A stretch of DNA of 64,000 nucleotides from Sphingopyxis sp. JAI108 (GTDB lineage Bacteria > Pseudomonadota > Alphaproteobacteria > Sphingomonadales > Sphingomonadaceae): the NCBI RefSeq assembly GCF_013410105.1, contig NZ_JACCCJ010000002.1:310001-374000 (forward strand), given 5' to 3'. The translations under genes were made by a program, and so were the position numbers. Each line of letters opens with the position of its first letter. The stretch's first letter is position 1. Positions 50,701 through 57,570 of the stretch are shown here, in pieces. The notes under the pieces were generated by a model. That model was not told the DNA's origin, made no database searches, and saw only the letters and a program-made list of their open reading frames with translations.

Positions 50701-52110
50701 CTGTCGAGCGACGCGCATGTCGCGGCGGCGGTCGATTATCTGCAGCGCAATGACCTCGGCCCGGCGGGAACCACCGTCGCTTTCGTCGCGGGCACGCGGA
50801 CCTTCGTCTATCAGCAGGTCGGGGCCGATGCGAACCCGGCTAACGATATCCTCATCGAGTTGCAGGGCGTCACGATCACCAATCTGACGACGCTGATCGG
50901 CACCCGCGTCACGCCGGTGACGCTCGACCTCGGCGGCGACGGGCTCGATTTCGTCCCGTCTTCTGCGGGAGCCGCCTTCGACCATGACGGCGACGGTGTG
51001 CGCGAGGCGACCTCGTGGGCGGGCCGCGGCGACGGCATCCTAGTTCGCGACGCCAACGGGGACGGCATCGCCAATCATGGCGGCGAGATCAGCTTCTCGG
51101 TCGCCGGCTCGACCGACCTCGAAGGGTTGCGGCTGCAATATGACAGCAATGGCGACGGCCGGCTCAGCGCCGGGGACGCCGAATTCGCCAGCTTCGGCGT
51201 GTGGCAGGACGCGAATGGCGACGGCCTCACCGACGCGGGCGAGTTCCGCTCGCTCGCCGACCTCGGCATCGTCAGCATCGCGCTGACGTCCGACGGCAAT
51301 GCCTATGTCGCCGGCGAGGGCGAGGTGATCGTCCATGGCGAGGCGAGCTTCACGCGAACCGACGGCAGCAGCGGCGCGGTCGGCGACGTGTCGTTCATCA
51401 CCCCCCGCGCGGCGAACGACGCCGAACGGACGGCGGGCACCCAGGCGCTGACGAGCTCGCTGGTGGCGGCGTCGCTGGTCGCGCTGGTCCATGACGCGCA
51501 GCCGGACGGTCCGGTCATAGACAAGATGGTGAGCGAAAATGCGATTGCCGTCGATACGGCGGAGGGAAGCGGCGCCGTCGCGGCGACCGGGATCTCCGGC
51601 GCGACCACGCCGCCTATCGCGAACGAAACGGCGCTCGAATCGGTGGAGGATGCGCCGTCCGTGCTATCGACCGCGGCGACGCCCGACGACCCAGCGGCCG
51701 CTTCGATCGACGAGGATCGGGGCGATTGGCGCAACGATACGGGGACCGACGCGCCCGCCGAGCGCGATGCGGACGCGCTGTTCGATCAGGTCGCGGACCA
51801 TATGGCCCCGGCTCATGGCCTGATGGACGGACTGCTCGCACTCGCCGCGCTGCCGGCCGACGCAGGCGTCGCCGATGCGGCGGCGCATGACCCGGCCGCG
51901 ACCGCGGTGCTCGCGGAAGTCATCGAGGGCCGCAACGCGGTCGATCAGTTGATCGACGCCGTCGCGAAAGGCGGGGCGGCGCAGGTCGCGGGCGGTGAAA
52001 CGCCCGCTTTCGACCTCGCACACTTCCTGGGCCAGAGCGTGGCGCCCGGCGCGGCGATCATGCCGCATCCGGCGATCGAGCAGGATCTTCATCAATTGGC
52101 GACGGCCTGA
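38794..52110 (+). CDS. Giant VCBS/RTX repeat adhesin (BapA/LapA-like), type I secreted
   Basis: 4438 residues from the ATG at 38794 (GAGGG 10 bases upstream). The first about 150 residues form a small domain with VSGADLIVTLPNGQIL, comparable in place to a LapA retention module. An Ala-rich linker (PAGAAAATAS, residues 190-199) could be the LapG cut site. About 12 VCBS/DUF5801-type modules follow (to about residue 3110), each near a DD-PTARAD motif; the first ones repeat every 267 residues. A von Willebrand A domain with MIDAS DSSGS (Asp3526) comes next, then RTX calcium nonapeptides (about 3747-3765 and 3833-3873) and a type I secretion target region (DVITDFNLAADIL). Unusually, about 530 residues follow, with three DxNGDG calcium loops and an acidic tail. 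The protein is very poor in Cys. It heads the secretion operon below. Confidence 0.9.
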   Translation: MDAFDNPARNGNAGLQRGGGSTGESSQAVSDSEFLVAAAHVTAAASALPLAIQAILVPDASGRIVLPAGASVDDISVSGADLIVTLPNGQILIIPNGAVDIPSIVIDGDTVPASTVAQLLENLGELNPEAGTRSSGGNFADPEGPIQDAYALGDLLPYTELAFSQPEDRELLPAVPDDEPEIVIVTPDQPAGAAAATASVDEAGLPVREGEPAGSASEANSETTTGSIVYDAADGLDAITINGTAVTAVGQVITTPLGQLTITSLTPGNVGYSYTLADNSDANGDPTDIFTVVVTDRDGDTATATLTIDVVDDVPTARADTDAVAAGSFAPEAGNVLTGAGTTSDAAGADTPGADDAVLTGIRGADGEGGFSEPGTVQGQYGTLTIGADGGYSYVRDPGTPGGVDDIFTYQITDGDGDTSTATLTIRIADAPTVITFVPGEGDDGTIVYEADLAGRDGETPGSAFGGGEGGGASTSGTITFTSLDGVGSVSIGGVTLTPGALPQTIASDATGTLVVTGYSYDPATGEGSVTYVYTLIDNTLDGDGTRVSFDLTITDVDGDAATDTLDIAIVDDAPTARADSDSVTEDGPATADGNVLTGLGGGDANATDGVADTQGADGATVTGVAGGSVGEPLAGAYGSLTLNGDGSYSYVLDNASQPVQGLSAGEVLTDSFTYTITDGDGDISTTTLTITINGADDGVTVDGLDGEGAELTVDEDDLADGSSPDAAALTQDGSFTVSTPDGLGNVTIGGVQVVTNGVFAPATVPSPLGTVNITGFTPVTGADGSVIGGTFTYEYVLADNTLTHGPDGEDSVIDSFDVVVTDSDGSTANASLDVRIVDDVPTARDDSDNVTEDGPAVADGNVLTGLGGGDANATDGVADTQGADGAAVTAVTGGTIGAAFATSYGVLTLNGDGSYSYALDNASQAVQGLSVGEVLTDSVTYTITDGDGDTATATLTIAITGADDGVTITGLDAEGAELFVDEDDLPARAGEAPGSDTTPDGVTDGDSFAVSTPDGMGMVVLDSFNGVPLGAPLTLVTADGSFTPQSVTTAYGTLSVIGFTPVIGSDGSVIGGSFTYSYTLTDNRTDHPAAGQDDRTDSVGVTVTDADGSSASAAIDIRITDDVPDAIDDSTAQTVENAPVTIDVLANDGQGADSVQPSAVALVAGSLTGAGTLVNNGDGSFTYTPAAQESGTVSFQYRITDGDGDTDVATATITLVADSAPQIGKVADLTVDEDGLAGANIDNGLAGEVTSTGSASASGTIIVDFGSDVPATLAGSLVLNDAAALDTQLTVGGVPVTFAKVGDDLVGSVGGNEVIRIGLTSATAGPGATEVTYGYTVTLSQAVDQALPGVEDSDLLTGIGFTVTDSDGTQSSGAFGVTIVDDLPTLSVSDAPTSVVEGATANGTWTLDAGADGVASVLVSFGSGSATLALTPGSSVSIAQPTGTLTVGADGSFSFAAAADQDDATNPSATFILSAVDRDGDPTSDSLTIAITDGANPSNAKPITLTVNEAALDAIGSDPASNAETAGGNLSFTAGSDTLSGFVFTGVAGLVANLDGAGTDIFWSMAPDGQTITGSLTLGGPAAITIGLTAPASIAPGATATASVTVTLADNLPHALANAAQTQALGTVTVQATDTDGDPATGVVTVQVIDDIPAANPDADSVAEDGALIADGNVLTGSGGSDANATDGAADTQGADGAAVTALVGGTVGAPLVSTYGTLTLNADGSYSYLLDNSNTAVQGLSAGQTLTETFTYTITDGDGDPATTTLTITIDGANDGVTINGLAVPGGEEIVDEDDLADGSSPDAAALTQTGSFTVAAPDGLDDVTIGTAPVMVNGVFTPGLTTTSPLGTVTITGFTPVTASDGSVIGGTFTYEYVLGDNTLTHPAAGEDNVTDSFPVTVTDSDGSGANASLDIVVIDDVPAAAAEPNQNVAEGATVTGTLDFVEGADGASVTQINGTALVFGMDGYSQGIDIGDGTIKVKADGSYSFTADAAVAGTGSASATYTVTDGDGDTSTAPITFTIVDANVPTAGTTQASVDDDALLGGNPASMTGDLPDANGDGDNDQATFSGALNLDFGGDGAGSVSFAAMDGQTAMVGTEMVTYDWNAGTLTATGPRGALFTVEVTDPATGAYTVTLLDNVLHTAQGDENDASATLGFVVSDSDGSTAPGTLEITFDDDAPTVTAGGTQPVLTVDETALGTDAQASFTSVFTPVFGADGAALANPTTYALGINAGATGLVDTATNEAVVLSVVGGVVQGRTATSDALVFTIGVAADGTVTLDQIRAVVHAPDSGPDQPAGLVADNLVTLTATVTDGDGDTASATANIGQNLVFRDDAPVANDDSAGLTEGGPSFVTFDVDTNDNNGADGLGSRTFTSLTGSYGTITLNGDGTQTYTLTPDGQAAIDGLAPGATLTDIFTYTLTDKDGDSDPATLTVTLTGTDDGVTITNLTPKLDGGDAVVDEDDLPAGSDTMKESLTQTGSFTISAPDGVADLSVHGVQVIANGVFTPATIVTPLGNTLDITAYDPANGEVSYSYTLGAAETHGAVQGENSLFEDFVVELTDADGDNTDSLLSINIVDDIPTAAADADIVVAEDAAPVGGNLLANDTQGADGATLTSVTIGGNVTLIAAAGTTVIPTANGIYSFTATGVWTFDPNPVNNAAAVDAGFSYTITDGDGDIATATQAISLTDGAGPLGGGSITLALDDQNLSDGSTPAGPDSANDTLVFTPGSDAIASIVFANSLAGLGGGLTWVRVSDTQVTGSDGARLVVTLDLVRVGNSASVTATLNDNYDSHPGLNLDDLANLGSVGVVATDADGDTATGSVAVTVSDDLPTARADSDAVTEDAPGGATGNVMTGIGTTNAPGSADTQGADGASVTGVAVGTSATAVAGNVGAALGGSYGSLTLGAGGGYTYALNNGNAAVQALGVGETLTETFTYTITDGDGDQSTTTLTITINGANDLPTIGSATTAVSDEGLAGGLPDSAGTVDTTNLTLRTGTIAVGDPDGDPLTLSLGAPATALFSGGQPIVWDTTNPQLLLGKVGTETIISVAIDNGGNFTVSLQGPIDHPDTTLEDALSLVVPVSANDGTTTVTNAAALTIGLEDDAPAAIAPLAAALINAPGASVYQSLDSDGDVDNNYGGDGPGSVIFTAATIAALQAQELTSGGQMLTYVISANGTVLTAEKPNGDDVFIIRLQPAGHADQYQVEMVQKLDSTATIDFNSGGYDIVGGNTAWIGFTLAGDNNSPDILITPMTNGVDGGKMNANATNTGVSDGNSVGPTEAVRIDFVVDLTGTPGNNDYAPIANQTHAFDSHYSANGASAFFSNINSSSSVRIVARDDIDTDNDVGDGVQDIITGVAISYNGSTLIVTTAGIYNVGGQNYTVSFSGGEATIDGVVADTRLAGFTADGYNSIEFHHAGGDTFKIGDFGAVVQTENPVNFEVPVTIVDGDGDTAPGSLAITTASPLLVIGSATGDVGGEATDHVVANPQGLPDGAIAGGAFDDTLVGDPGSVTITEGQQANVVLVLDSSGSMTTQIAFGGGTISRMQALKNGVNALIDSLSQSGALDVRITVIDFDSDGDNLGTFNLIVNGVVQAAQVTAAKAAVNGMTASGSTNYEDGLQDALSWINGGNGITGADVNKVVFVSDGNPTVWNNGGNGDDGDATNVQNSMNQVLGSDGTNEPQQILATGYSIDSVGVNVNASLLARLSDVEDGNASGGTGSATNATSAEQLAAVLQVLGGSTDLAAAGNDTINGGDGADIIFGDVLYTDALAAQLGVNLSPGSGWAVFQTLEGRVNAEAIDPAGNGADWNRQDTIAYVRANYTALAQESGRTGGNDTINAGAGNDIILGQEGNDTINAGGGDDLIQGGTGRDVMTGGTGGDTYVFNAGDSHPTLGGSGNGGTITGHDVITDFNLAADILNLPGTPVPDGNGAVDGTNSVLTISGQAIRSHSVTNGVITFDDNNSFANALTLSSDAHVAAAVDYLQRNDLGPAGTTVAFVAGTRTFVYQQVGADANPANDILIELQGVTITNLTTLIGTRVTPVTLDLGGDGLDFVPSSAGAAFDHDGDGVREATSWAGRGDGILVRDANGDGIANHGGEISFSVAGSTDLEGLRLQYDSNGDGRLSAGDAEFASFGVWQDANGDGLTDAGEFRSLADLGIVSIALTSDGNAYVAGEGEVIVHGEASFTRTDGSSGAVGDVSFITPRAANDAERTAGTQALTSSLVAASLVALVHDAQPDGPVIDKMVSENAIAVDTAEGSGAVAATGISGATTPPIANETALESVEDAPSVLSTAATPDDPAAASIDEDRGDWRNDTGTDAPAERDADALFDQVADHMAPAHGLMDGLLALAALPADAGVADAAAHDPAATAVLAEVIEGRNAVDQLIDAVAKGGAAQVAGGETPAFDLAHFLGQSVAPGAAIMPHPAIEQDLHQLATA

Positions 52111-52158
52111 CCGCCGCATTTCAGGACCAAAAAGACCTAGTGGGAGGGCGATTAGATC

Positions 52159-52884
52159 ATGGCATATCAACCGGGACAATGGATGGCGGGGGCGCTGGCG
52201 GGGCTGCTACTCGCTCAGCCGGGCGTCGCGATGGCGCAAGCGCTGGCCGATCGGCCGATCGACGAACTCAAGACCGAGGTGCGGAGCCGTTACGATGCGG
52301 CGCTGGCGATGTCGGTCGATCCAGCTGTCACCGCGGCGGACACGGGCAGCTACGCCTGGGCGTCGGAGGCGAAGGTCCAGTGCGGCATCGCGATGGGGTT
52401 CCTGAAATCGAACAGCAAGGACGCCGAAAGCCTGCGCCGCTGCGATTTCGCCTATGGCATGATGACCCGCGCGCCGCAGCCCGCGCCCGAGGCGCCGCTG
52501 GTGCCGCCCGCGCCGCCCTCGACCGAGAACTGCCCGCCCGAGGTCGCGTCGACCTTTTATTTCGACTGGGATTCGACCACCCCGCCCGCCGATGCGGCGC
52601 AGTCGGTGGCTTTCATGGCCGAAAACCGCGCACGCTGCGGCTGGGCGAATTTCACCGTCGTCGGCCACACCGACCGGTCGGGCCCCGATAGCTATAACGA
52701 CGGCCTCGCGCTGCGCCGCGCGCACGCGATCGCCGACATGATGGGCGGGGCGGGGATTCCCGCAGGCGCGATCGCCGTTTCGGGAATGGGCGAGCGCCAG
52801 CCGCGCGTCCAGACCGTCGACGGCCAGCGGACGCCAGAAAACCGGCGCGTCGAAGTCGAAGTGAACGGGATGGGGGGACAGTGA
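52159..52884 (+). CDS. OmpA-family peptidoglycan-associated protein
   Basis: 241 residues. A signal peptide (about 1-27, ending GVAMAQA), a helical middle, a Pro-rich linker and an OmpA C-terminal domain (about 125-237) with FYFDWDS, VVGHTDRSG-DSYNDGLALRRA and NRRVEVEV, which binds peptidoglycan. There is no N-terminal barrel, so it may be periplasmic. It follows the adhesin by 48 bases and overlaps the next gene by a base, so it belongs to the same operon and may brace the secretion channel. Confidence 0.88.
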   Translation: MAYQPGQWMAGALAGLLLAQPGVAMAQALADRPIDELKTEVRSRYDAALAMSVDPAVTAADTGSYAWASEAKVQCGIAMGFLKSNSKDAESLRRCDFAYGMMTRAPQPAPEAPLVPPAPPSTENCPPEVASTFYFDWDSTTPPADAAQSVAFMAENRARCGWANFTVVGHTDRSGPDSYNDGLALRRAHAIADMMGGAGIPAGAIAVSGMGERQPRVQTVDGQRTPENRRVEVEVNGMGGQ

Positions 52885-54278
52885 TGAGACCGCAACACAA
52901 GCTCGCAGGCCTTGCCTCGGCACTCGCTATGGCCTTCTTCGCGGCCTCGGCTTCGGCCGAGCCGACCAGCATGCAGAATGTCATGGCGGTCGCGATCGAT
53001 TCGAACCCGCAGATCCATCAGGCCGAAATGAACAAGCAGGCGATCGAGTTCGAGCTCGAGCAGGCGAAGGGCCTTTATCTGCCGCGCGTCACGCTCGAAT
53101 TGTCGGCGGGCGTCCGTCGGCTCGAAAATGCGACCCGTCGCGCGCTCGGCATCGCCAACGACGAGCTGTACCCGCTCGAAGCCGGGATTCGCGCCGAACA
53201 GACGCTGATCGACTTCGGGCGGCGCCGCGGCGAGAAGCTGCGCCAGGCGGCGCGCGTCGACGGGGCGGCGCTACGCGTCGTCGAGCGCTCCGAATTCATC
53301 GCGCTGCAAAGCGCGCGGCAATATCTCGACATCCTGCTCCAGCAGCGCGTCGTCGCTGCCGCCGAAGACAATATGACCTTCCACAACGGCCTCGTCTCCG
53401 ACCTGTCGAGCGGGGTGACCGCGGGTTCGATCAGCATCGCCGATCTGCAACAGGCGCAGGAGCGTGCCAAGGCGGCGAGCGTGCGCGTCAGCGAAGCCAA
53501 GGAAGCGCTACAAAATGCCAGGATCGAACTGCTCGCGCTGAGCGGGCTTCAGGTCGACGAGGTGCAGATGCCGCCGGCGATGGCCGAAAAGCTGCCCGCG
53601 AGCCTCAGCGAAGCCGTCGGTCTCACCCGCGCGCGGCATCCGAAAGTGCTCGAGGCACAGGCCGACGTCGATGCGTCGAACGCCGAAGCCAAAAAGGCCA
53701 AGGGCGATTTCGCCCCGACGATCGGGCTCGAGCTGTCGGGCCGGATCGGCGACGATATCGACGCCTTCCGCGGCGAGACGAACGACCTGCTCGGCCGCGT
53801 CGTGATGCGCTGGGATATTTTCGACGGCGGGATCAACCGCGCGAAATATCAGGAGATGGTGCGCCGCGCGAGCGAGAGCCGTTTCCGCTTGCACGAGGCC
53901 GAACGCAATGCCGAGGCCGACACGCGCCGCGCATGGAATGCGCGCGAGACGCAGACCGCGGTGTTCCGCGACCTGGTCGATCAGAGCAAGGCGACCGACG
54001 AGCTGCTTCTGTCGTACCGCGACCAGTTCGGGGTCGGTCGCCGCTCGCTACTCGACGTGCTCGATGCGCAGAACACGCGCTTCAATGTCCAGGTCCGCGC
54101 CGAAACCGCGCGCTTCTCGGAGATGTTCGCGGTCTATCAGATCCTCGCCTCGACCAACAATCTGCTCGACGCGTTCAATCTGGCCGCACCCGAATCGCGC
54201 CGTGTCTATGCACGCGAAGAGGTCGGCTACGGCCCGCCGGCGCCCGCCGAGCTTCAGCGTCGCCGTTATCCGCAATGA
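52884..54278 (+). CDS. TolC-family outer-membrane channel (LapE-like)
   Basis: 464 residues with a signal peptide (about 1-26). Repeated long helices and the two-fold internal symmetry of TolC are evident (SNPQIHQAEM in the first half, RHPKVLEAQADVDASNAEAKKAKGDFAPTIGL in the second), with DQFGVGRRSLLDVLDAQN near the end. It should form the outer-membrane exit duct for the adhesin. The ATG at 52884 follows a GGGGGGA and shares a base with the previous stop; a GTG at 52881 is an alternative. Confidence 0.92.
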   Translation: MRPQHKLAGLASALAMAFFAASASAEPTSMQNVMAVAIDSNPQIHQAEMNKQAIEFELEQAKGLYLPRVTLELSAGVRRLENATRRALGIANDELYPLEAGIRAEQTLIDFGRRRGEKLRQAARVDGAALRVVERSEFIALQSARQYLDILLQQRVVAAAEDNMTFHNGLVSDLSSGVTAGSISIADLQQAQERAKAASVRVSEAKEALQNARIELLALSGLQVDEVQMPPAMAEKLPASLSEAVGLTRARHPKVLEAQADVDASNAEAKKAKGDFAPTIGLELSGRIGDDIDAFRGETNDLLGRVVMRWDIFDGGINRAKYQEMVRRASESRFRLHEAERNAEADTRRAWNARETQTAVFRDLVDQSKATDELLLSYRDQFGVGRRSLLDVLDAQNTRFNVQVRAETARFSEMFAVYQILASTNNLLDAFNLAAPESRRVYAREEVGYGPPAPAELQRRRYPQ

Positions 54279-54314
54279 TCAGCAGTGGATTGATTCCAAG
54301 TAGAAAAACCAGAC

Positions 54315-56477
54315 ATGTTGCAGGATCAATCCACGATTGCGCGTATCGGTAGGGAGGCGCCGGGCGATCCGCTTATCGCCTGCATCCTCTTTGTCGCGCA
54401 GCATTTCGGGCAGAATTTCCAGCGTGGCGCGCTGTCGGCGCTCGCGCGCGACGAGCGCGGCTTCCTTCCCTTTCATCAGGCCGAAGCCGCGCTCGACCTC
54501 TGCTTCATCAACAATGAGCGGCTCTATGCGCGCAAGGTACGGAACCTGGCGCGCGACCTGCCCGCGATCGTCCGCCGCACCGATGGCACATGCGCGGTGC
54601 TGCTTGAGGCGAAGGACGAGCAATATCTCGTCTGGGAACCCGGCGCTGCCCTGCCTTTCTGGGCCGACGCGGCGGCGGTCGAGGACAGCTATGCCGGACA
54701 GGCGGTGGCCGTCGCCGCCGATCCGACCGCGATCCGCGCCGAGGAGCGGCCGTGGGACGAACCGGCGAAGCGCCACTGGTTCTGGGGCGAGGTGCGGCGG
54801 GTGCGCCGGTCCTTCTATCCCGTGCTCGGCGCGGCGCTGATGATCAACCTGCTCGGCTTCGCGCTGCCGCTGTTCACGATGAACGTCTATGACCGCGTCA
54901 TACCGAACAAGGCGGTGTCGAGCCTGTGGGTCCTCGCGATCGGCGCGCTGCTCGCCTTTGCGGTCGAATTCACGTTACGCCTCGCGCGCTCGACCTTGCT
55001 CGACGATCTCGGCCGCGACCTCGACGTCAAATTGTCCGAGAAGATTTTCTCGAAGGTGCTCAACATGCCGCTCGCCGACCGGCGCGGCAGCACCGGGATG
55101 CTCGCGCGGCGCGTGTCCGAATTCGAAAGCGTGCGCGATTTCTTCGCCTCGACGACGATCGTGCTGATCGTCGACCTCGCCTTCCTCTTCCTCTTCCTGA
55201 TCATGATCGCGGTGCTCGCGGGCTGGCTTGCGCTCGTCCCGCTCGCGATCATTGCGGTGATGGGCATTGCGGGTTTCTTCCTTCAGCGGCGGATGATGCA
55301 GGCCTCGCTCGATAACCAGGCCGACATGAGCATCCAGCACGCGATGCTGGTCGAGGCGATCGGCGGCGCCGAAACGGTCAAGAGCTGTGCCGCCGAGGGG
55401 CAGGTACTCGGCCAGTGGCGCCGGATGGTCGATACCAGCACGCGGACCCAGGCGACGCTGCGCCGGACCGGCGCCGCCGCGATCAACCTCGCGACGCTCG
55501 GCCAGCAATTTTCCAGCCTCGCGCTCATCATCGGCGGCTTCTACCTCTTTGACGCCGGCAAGATTTCGATGGGGGCGATCATCGCGATCGTCATGCTCGC
55601 CGGACGCTCGATGGCCCCTGTCGGCCAACTCGCTTTCCTGATGACGCGCGGGCGGCAGGCGCTGACGACGATGGCGAGCATCCAGCAGATGATCGACGCA
55701 GACGACGAACGCCGCATGGGCAGCAGCGCGCTGAACCTGACGATCGACAAGGGCGACGTCGCGGTTGAAGGGCTGTCCTTCACTTACCCCGGAGCCGCTG
55801 CGCCGTCGCTCACCGACATCGACCTCCGAATCGAGGCGGGGGAGCGGATCGCGATCGTCGGCCGCGTCGCGTCGGGCAAATCGACGCTCGGGCGGCTGCT
55901 TTGCGGCCTCTATGCGCCCGATGCGGGCAATATCTTCATCGACGGGCTCGACAGCCGCCAGCACTCGCCGATCTATCTGCGCTCGCAATTCCGCTTCGTC
56001 GGGCAGGACGCCGTGCTGTTCAGCGGTTCGATCAAGCAGAATATGCAATATTGCGCGCCGGCGGCGACCGACGCCGAACTGCTTGCGACCCTGCAGTCGA
56101 TCGGCGCCGACCGCTTCATGGGCCGCGACGAGACGGGGCTGGACCGCGGCACCGGTGAACGCGGCGGCCAGTTGTCGGGCGGCCAGCGCGGCTTCCTGAC
56201 CATCGCGCGCGCGCTTGCCTCGCCCTCGCGCTTGCTTTTCCTCGACGAACCGACCGGCGCGATGGACACGCAGAGCGAACGGCTTTTCATCGAGGCGCTC
56301 GATAAGGCCGTCGCGAAATCGCAAACGCTGATCATTGCGACACACCGCGAAGCGATCCTCCAGATGTGCGACCGCATCATCGTCATCGACGGCGGTCGGA
56401 TCGTCGCCGACGGCCCGCGCGCCGACATCCTCGCGCGGTCGAGCAAAGACGCAGCGCCCAAGGAACCGGCATCATGA
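54315..56477 (+). CDS. Type I secretion ABC transporter, permease-ATPase (LapB-like)
   Basis: 720 residues. An N-terminal C39-peptidase-like domain (about 1-135) lacks the catalytic His region (AVLLEAKDEQYLVWEPG), so it is a docking domain as in LapB. Six membrane helices (about 165-440) lead to an ATPase with Walker A GRVASGKST, signature LSGGQRG, Walker B LLFLDEPTG and switch His in ATHRE. It would power export of the adhesin from the cytoplasm. The stop overlaps the SleB-type gene by 4 bases. Confidence 0.93.
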   Translation: MLQDQSTIARIGREAPGDPLIACILFVAQHFGQNFQRGALSALARDERGFLPFHQAEAALDLCFINNERLYARKVRNLARDLPAIVRRTDGTCAVLLEAKDEQYLVWEPGAALPFWADAAAVEDSYAGQAVAVAADPTAIRAEERPWDEPAKRHWFWGEVRRVRRSFYPVLGAALMINLLGFALPLFTMNVYDRVIPNKAVSSLWVLAIGALLAFAVEFTLRLARSTLLDDLGRDLDVKLSEKIFSKVLNMPLADRRGSTGMLARRVSEFESVRDFFASTTIVLIVDLAFLFLFLIMIAVLAGWLALVPLAIIAVMGIAGFFLQRRMMQASLDNQADMSIQHAMLVEAIGGAETVKSCAAEGQVLGQWRRMVDTSTRTQATLRRTGAAAINLATLGQQFSSLALIIGGFYLFDAGKISMGAIIAIVMLAGRSMAPVGQLAFLMTRGRQALTTMASIQQMIDADDERRMGSSALNLTIDKGDVAVEGLSFTYPGAAAPSLTDIDLRIEAGERIAIVGRVASGKSTLGRLLCGLYAPDAGNIFIDGLDSRQHSPIYLRSQFRFVGQDAVLFSGSIKQNMQYCAPAATDAELLATLQSIGADRFMGRDETGLDRGTGERGGQLSGGQRGFLTIARALASPSRLLFLDEPTGAMDTQSERLFIEALDKAVAKSQTLIIATHREAILQMCDRIIVIDGGRIVADGPRADILARSSKDAAPKEPAS

Positions 56478-57568
56478 TCCCAGAGCTCAACATCGGGCGC
56501 GACGGTACGGCCCGCGCCGAGGTTCCCTGGGCGGACGCCGATACGCGGCGGCCGTCGAAGAGCCTGAAGTTCATATTGCTGGGGCTCACGCTGTTTGCGG
56601 CGGCAATCCTTTTCGCCGCATCGAACGATCGCCTCGCGCGCTTCGTCGAGGGCGTTGTCGCCAGCTGGACGGCCGATCCCGCCGAAACCGCGAAAGCGGC
56701 GAAGCGAAAGGCGATCGCGAAGCTGATTACCGAAACCGAGACCGACTCGATCGTTCCGGCCGCCGAGGGCGCCGATGCCGTCGCGCGAAATGCGCTGCTT
56801 CCCGTGTCGACGCTGCCCGTCGAGGCGGCGCGGCCGTTCATGATGCCGGTGGTTTCGCTGGTGCAGGCGACCAACGCGCAGCGCTGCCTGACGCAGGCGA
56901 TCTATTATGAGGCCGCGACCGAATCCGACGCGGGCAAGGCCGCGGTCGCGCAGGTTATCCTCAACCGCATGAAGCACCCTGCCTATCCGAACACCGTCTG
57001 CGGCGTGATCTATCAGGGCAGCACGCGCCCCGGCTGCCAGTTCAGCTTCGCGTGCGACGGCTCGATGCGCCGTCCGCCGGTGCCCGCGCTTTGGCGCCGT
57101 TCGGCCGAGATCGCGCGCGCCGCGCTGGCGGGCCATGTCGAGATCAGCGTCGGCATGGCGACGCACTATCACGCCAATTATGTCCTGCCGCGCTGGGCGC
57201 CCAAGCTGACCAAGATCGAGCAGATCGGCGCGCATATCTTCTATCGCTGGCCGGGATCGTGGGGGAAGCCCGGGGCCTTTTCCGACGCCTATACCGGCGC
57301 CGAATATATTCCCGCCTTCAGCCAGCTCTATGCGGGCGGTGCGGCGGCTGCCGAGGCGTTGCCCGGCGTAGTGATCGCGACCCAGGGCGTGCCGCTGCCG
57401 CGCGACCCCACTGATCACCGCGCCGACAACGACGTCGGCGGCCGCGTCGATGTCACCAAGGGCTGGGTGCCGAACATTCCCGATCCGACCCAGAGCAAGG
57501 CGCGTTTCGACAGCCTGACCAGCCAGCAGGGCGCCGACGCCGCGCCCGAAATCCAGCCCGGAACCTAA
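56474..57568 (+). CDS. SleB-type cell-wall hydrolase, membrane-anchored
   Basis: 364 residues. One N-terminal membrane helix (about 32-50), a charged linker, then a Hydrolase_2 (SleB) domain with the catalytic Glu in AIYYEAATES, VAQVILNRMKHPAYP, VCGVIYQG and CQFSFACDG (about 135-240). It should cleave peptidoglycan in the periplasm, for example to open the wall for the secretion duct or the adhesin. It lies between the ATPase and adaptor genes with overlaps of 4 bases and a 2-base gap, so it is firmly part of this secretion operon, which is not the usual content of a Lap locus. Confidence 0.87.
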   Translation: MIPELNIGRDGTARAEVPWADADTRRPSKSLKFILLGLTLFAAAILFAASNDRLARFVEGVVASWTADPAETAKAAKRKAIAKLITETETDSIVPAAEGADAVARNALLPVSTLPVEAARPFMMPVVSLVQATNAQRCLTQAIYYEAATESDAGKAAVAQVILNRMKHPAYPNTVCGVIYQGSTRPGCQFSFACDGSMRRPPVPALWRRSAEIARAALAGHVEISVGMATHYHANYVLPRWAPKLTKIEQIGAHIFYRWPGSWGKPGAFSDAYTGAEYIPAFSQLYAGGAAAAEALPGVVIATQGVPLPRDPTDHRADNDVGGRVDVTKGWVPNIPDPTQSKARFDSLTSQQGADAAPEIQPGT

Positions 57569-57570
57569 CT

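Noticed and set aside
38794..52110. Periodic repeats considered as a CRISPR or satellite array
   Set aside because: Repeats are in frame, hundreds of bases long and encode protein modules; there are no short spacers.
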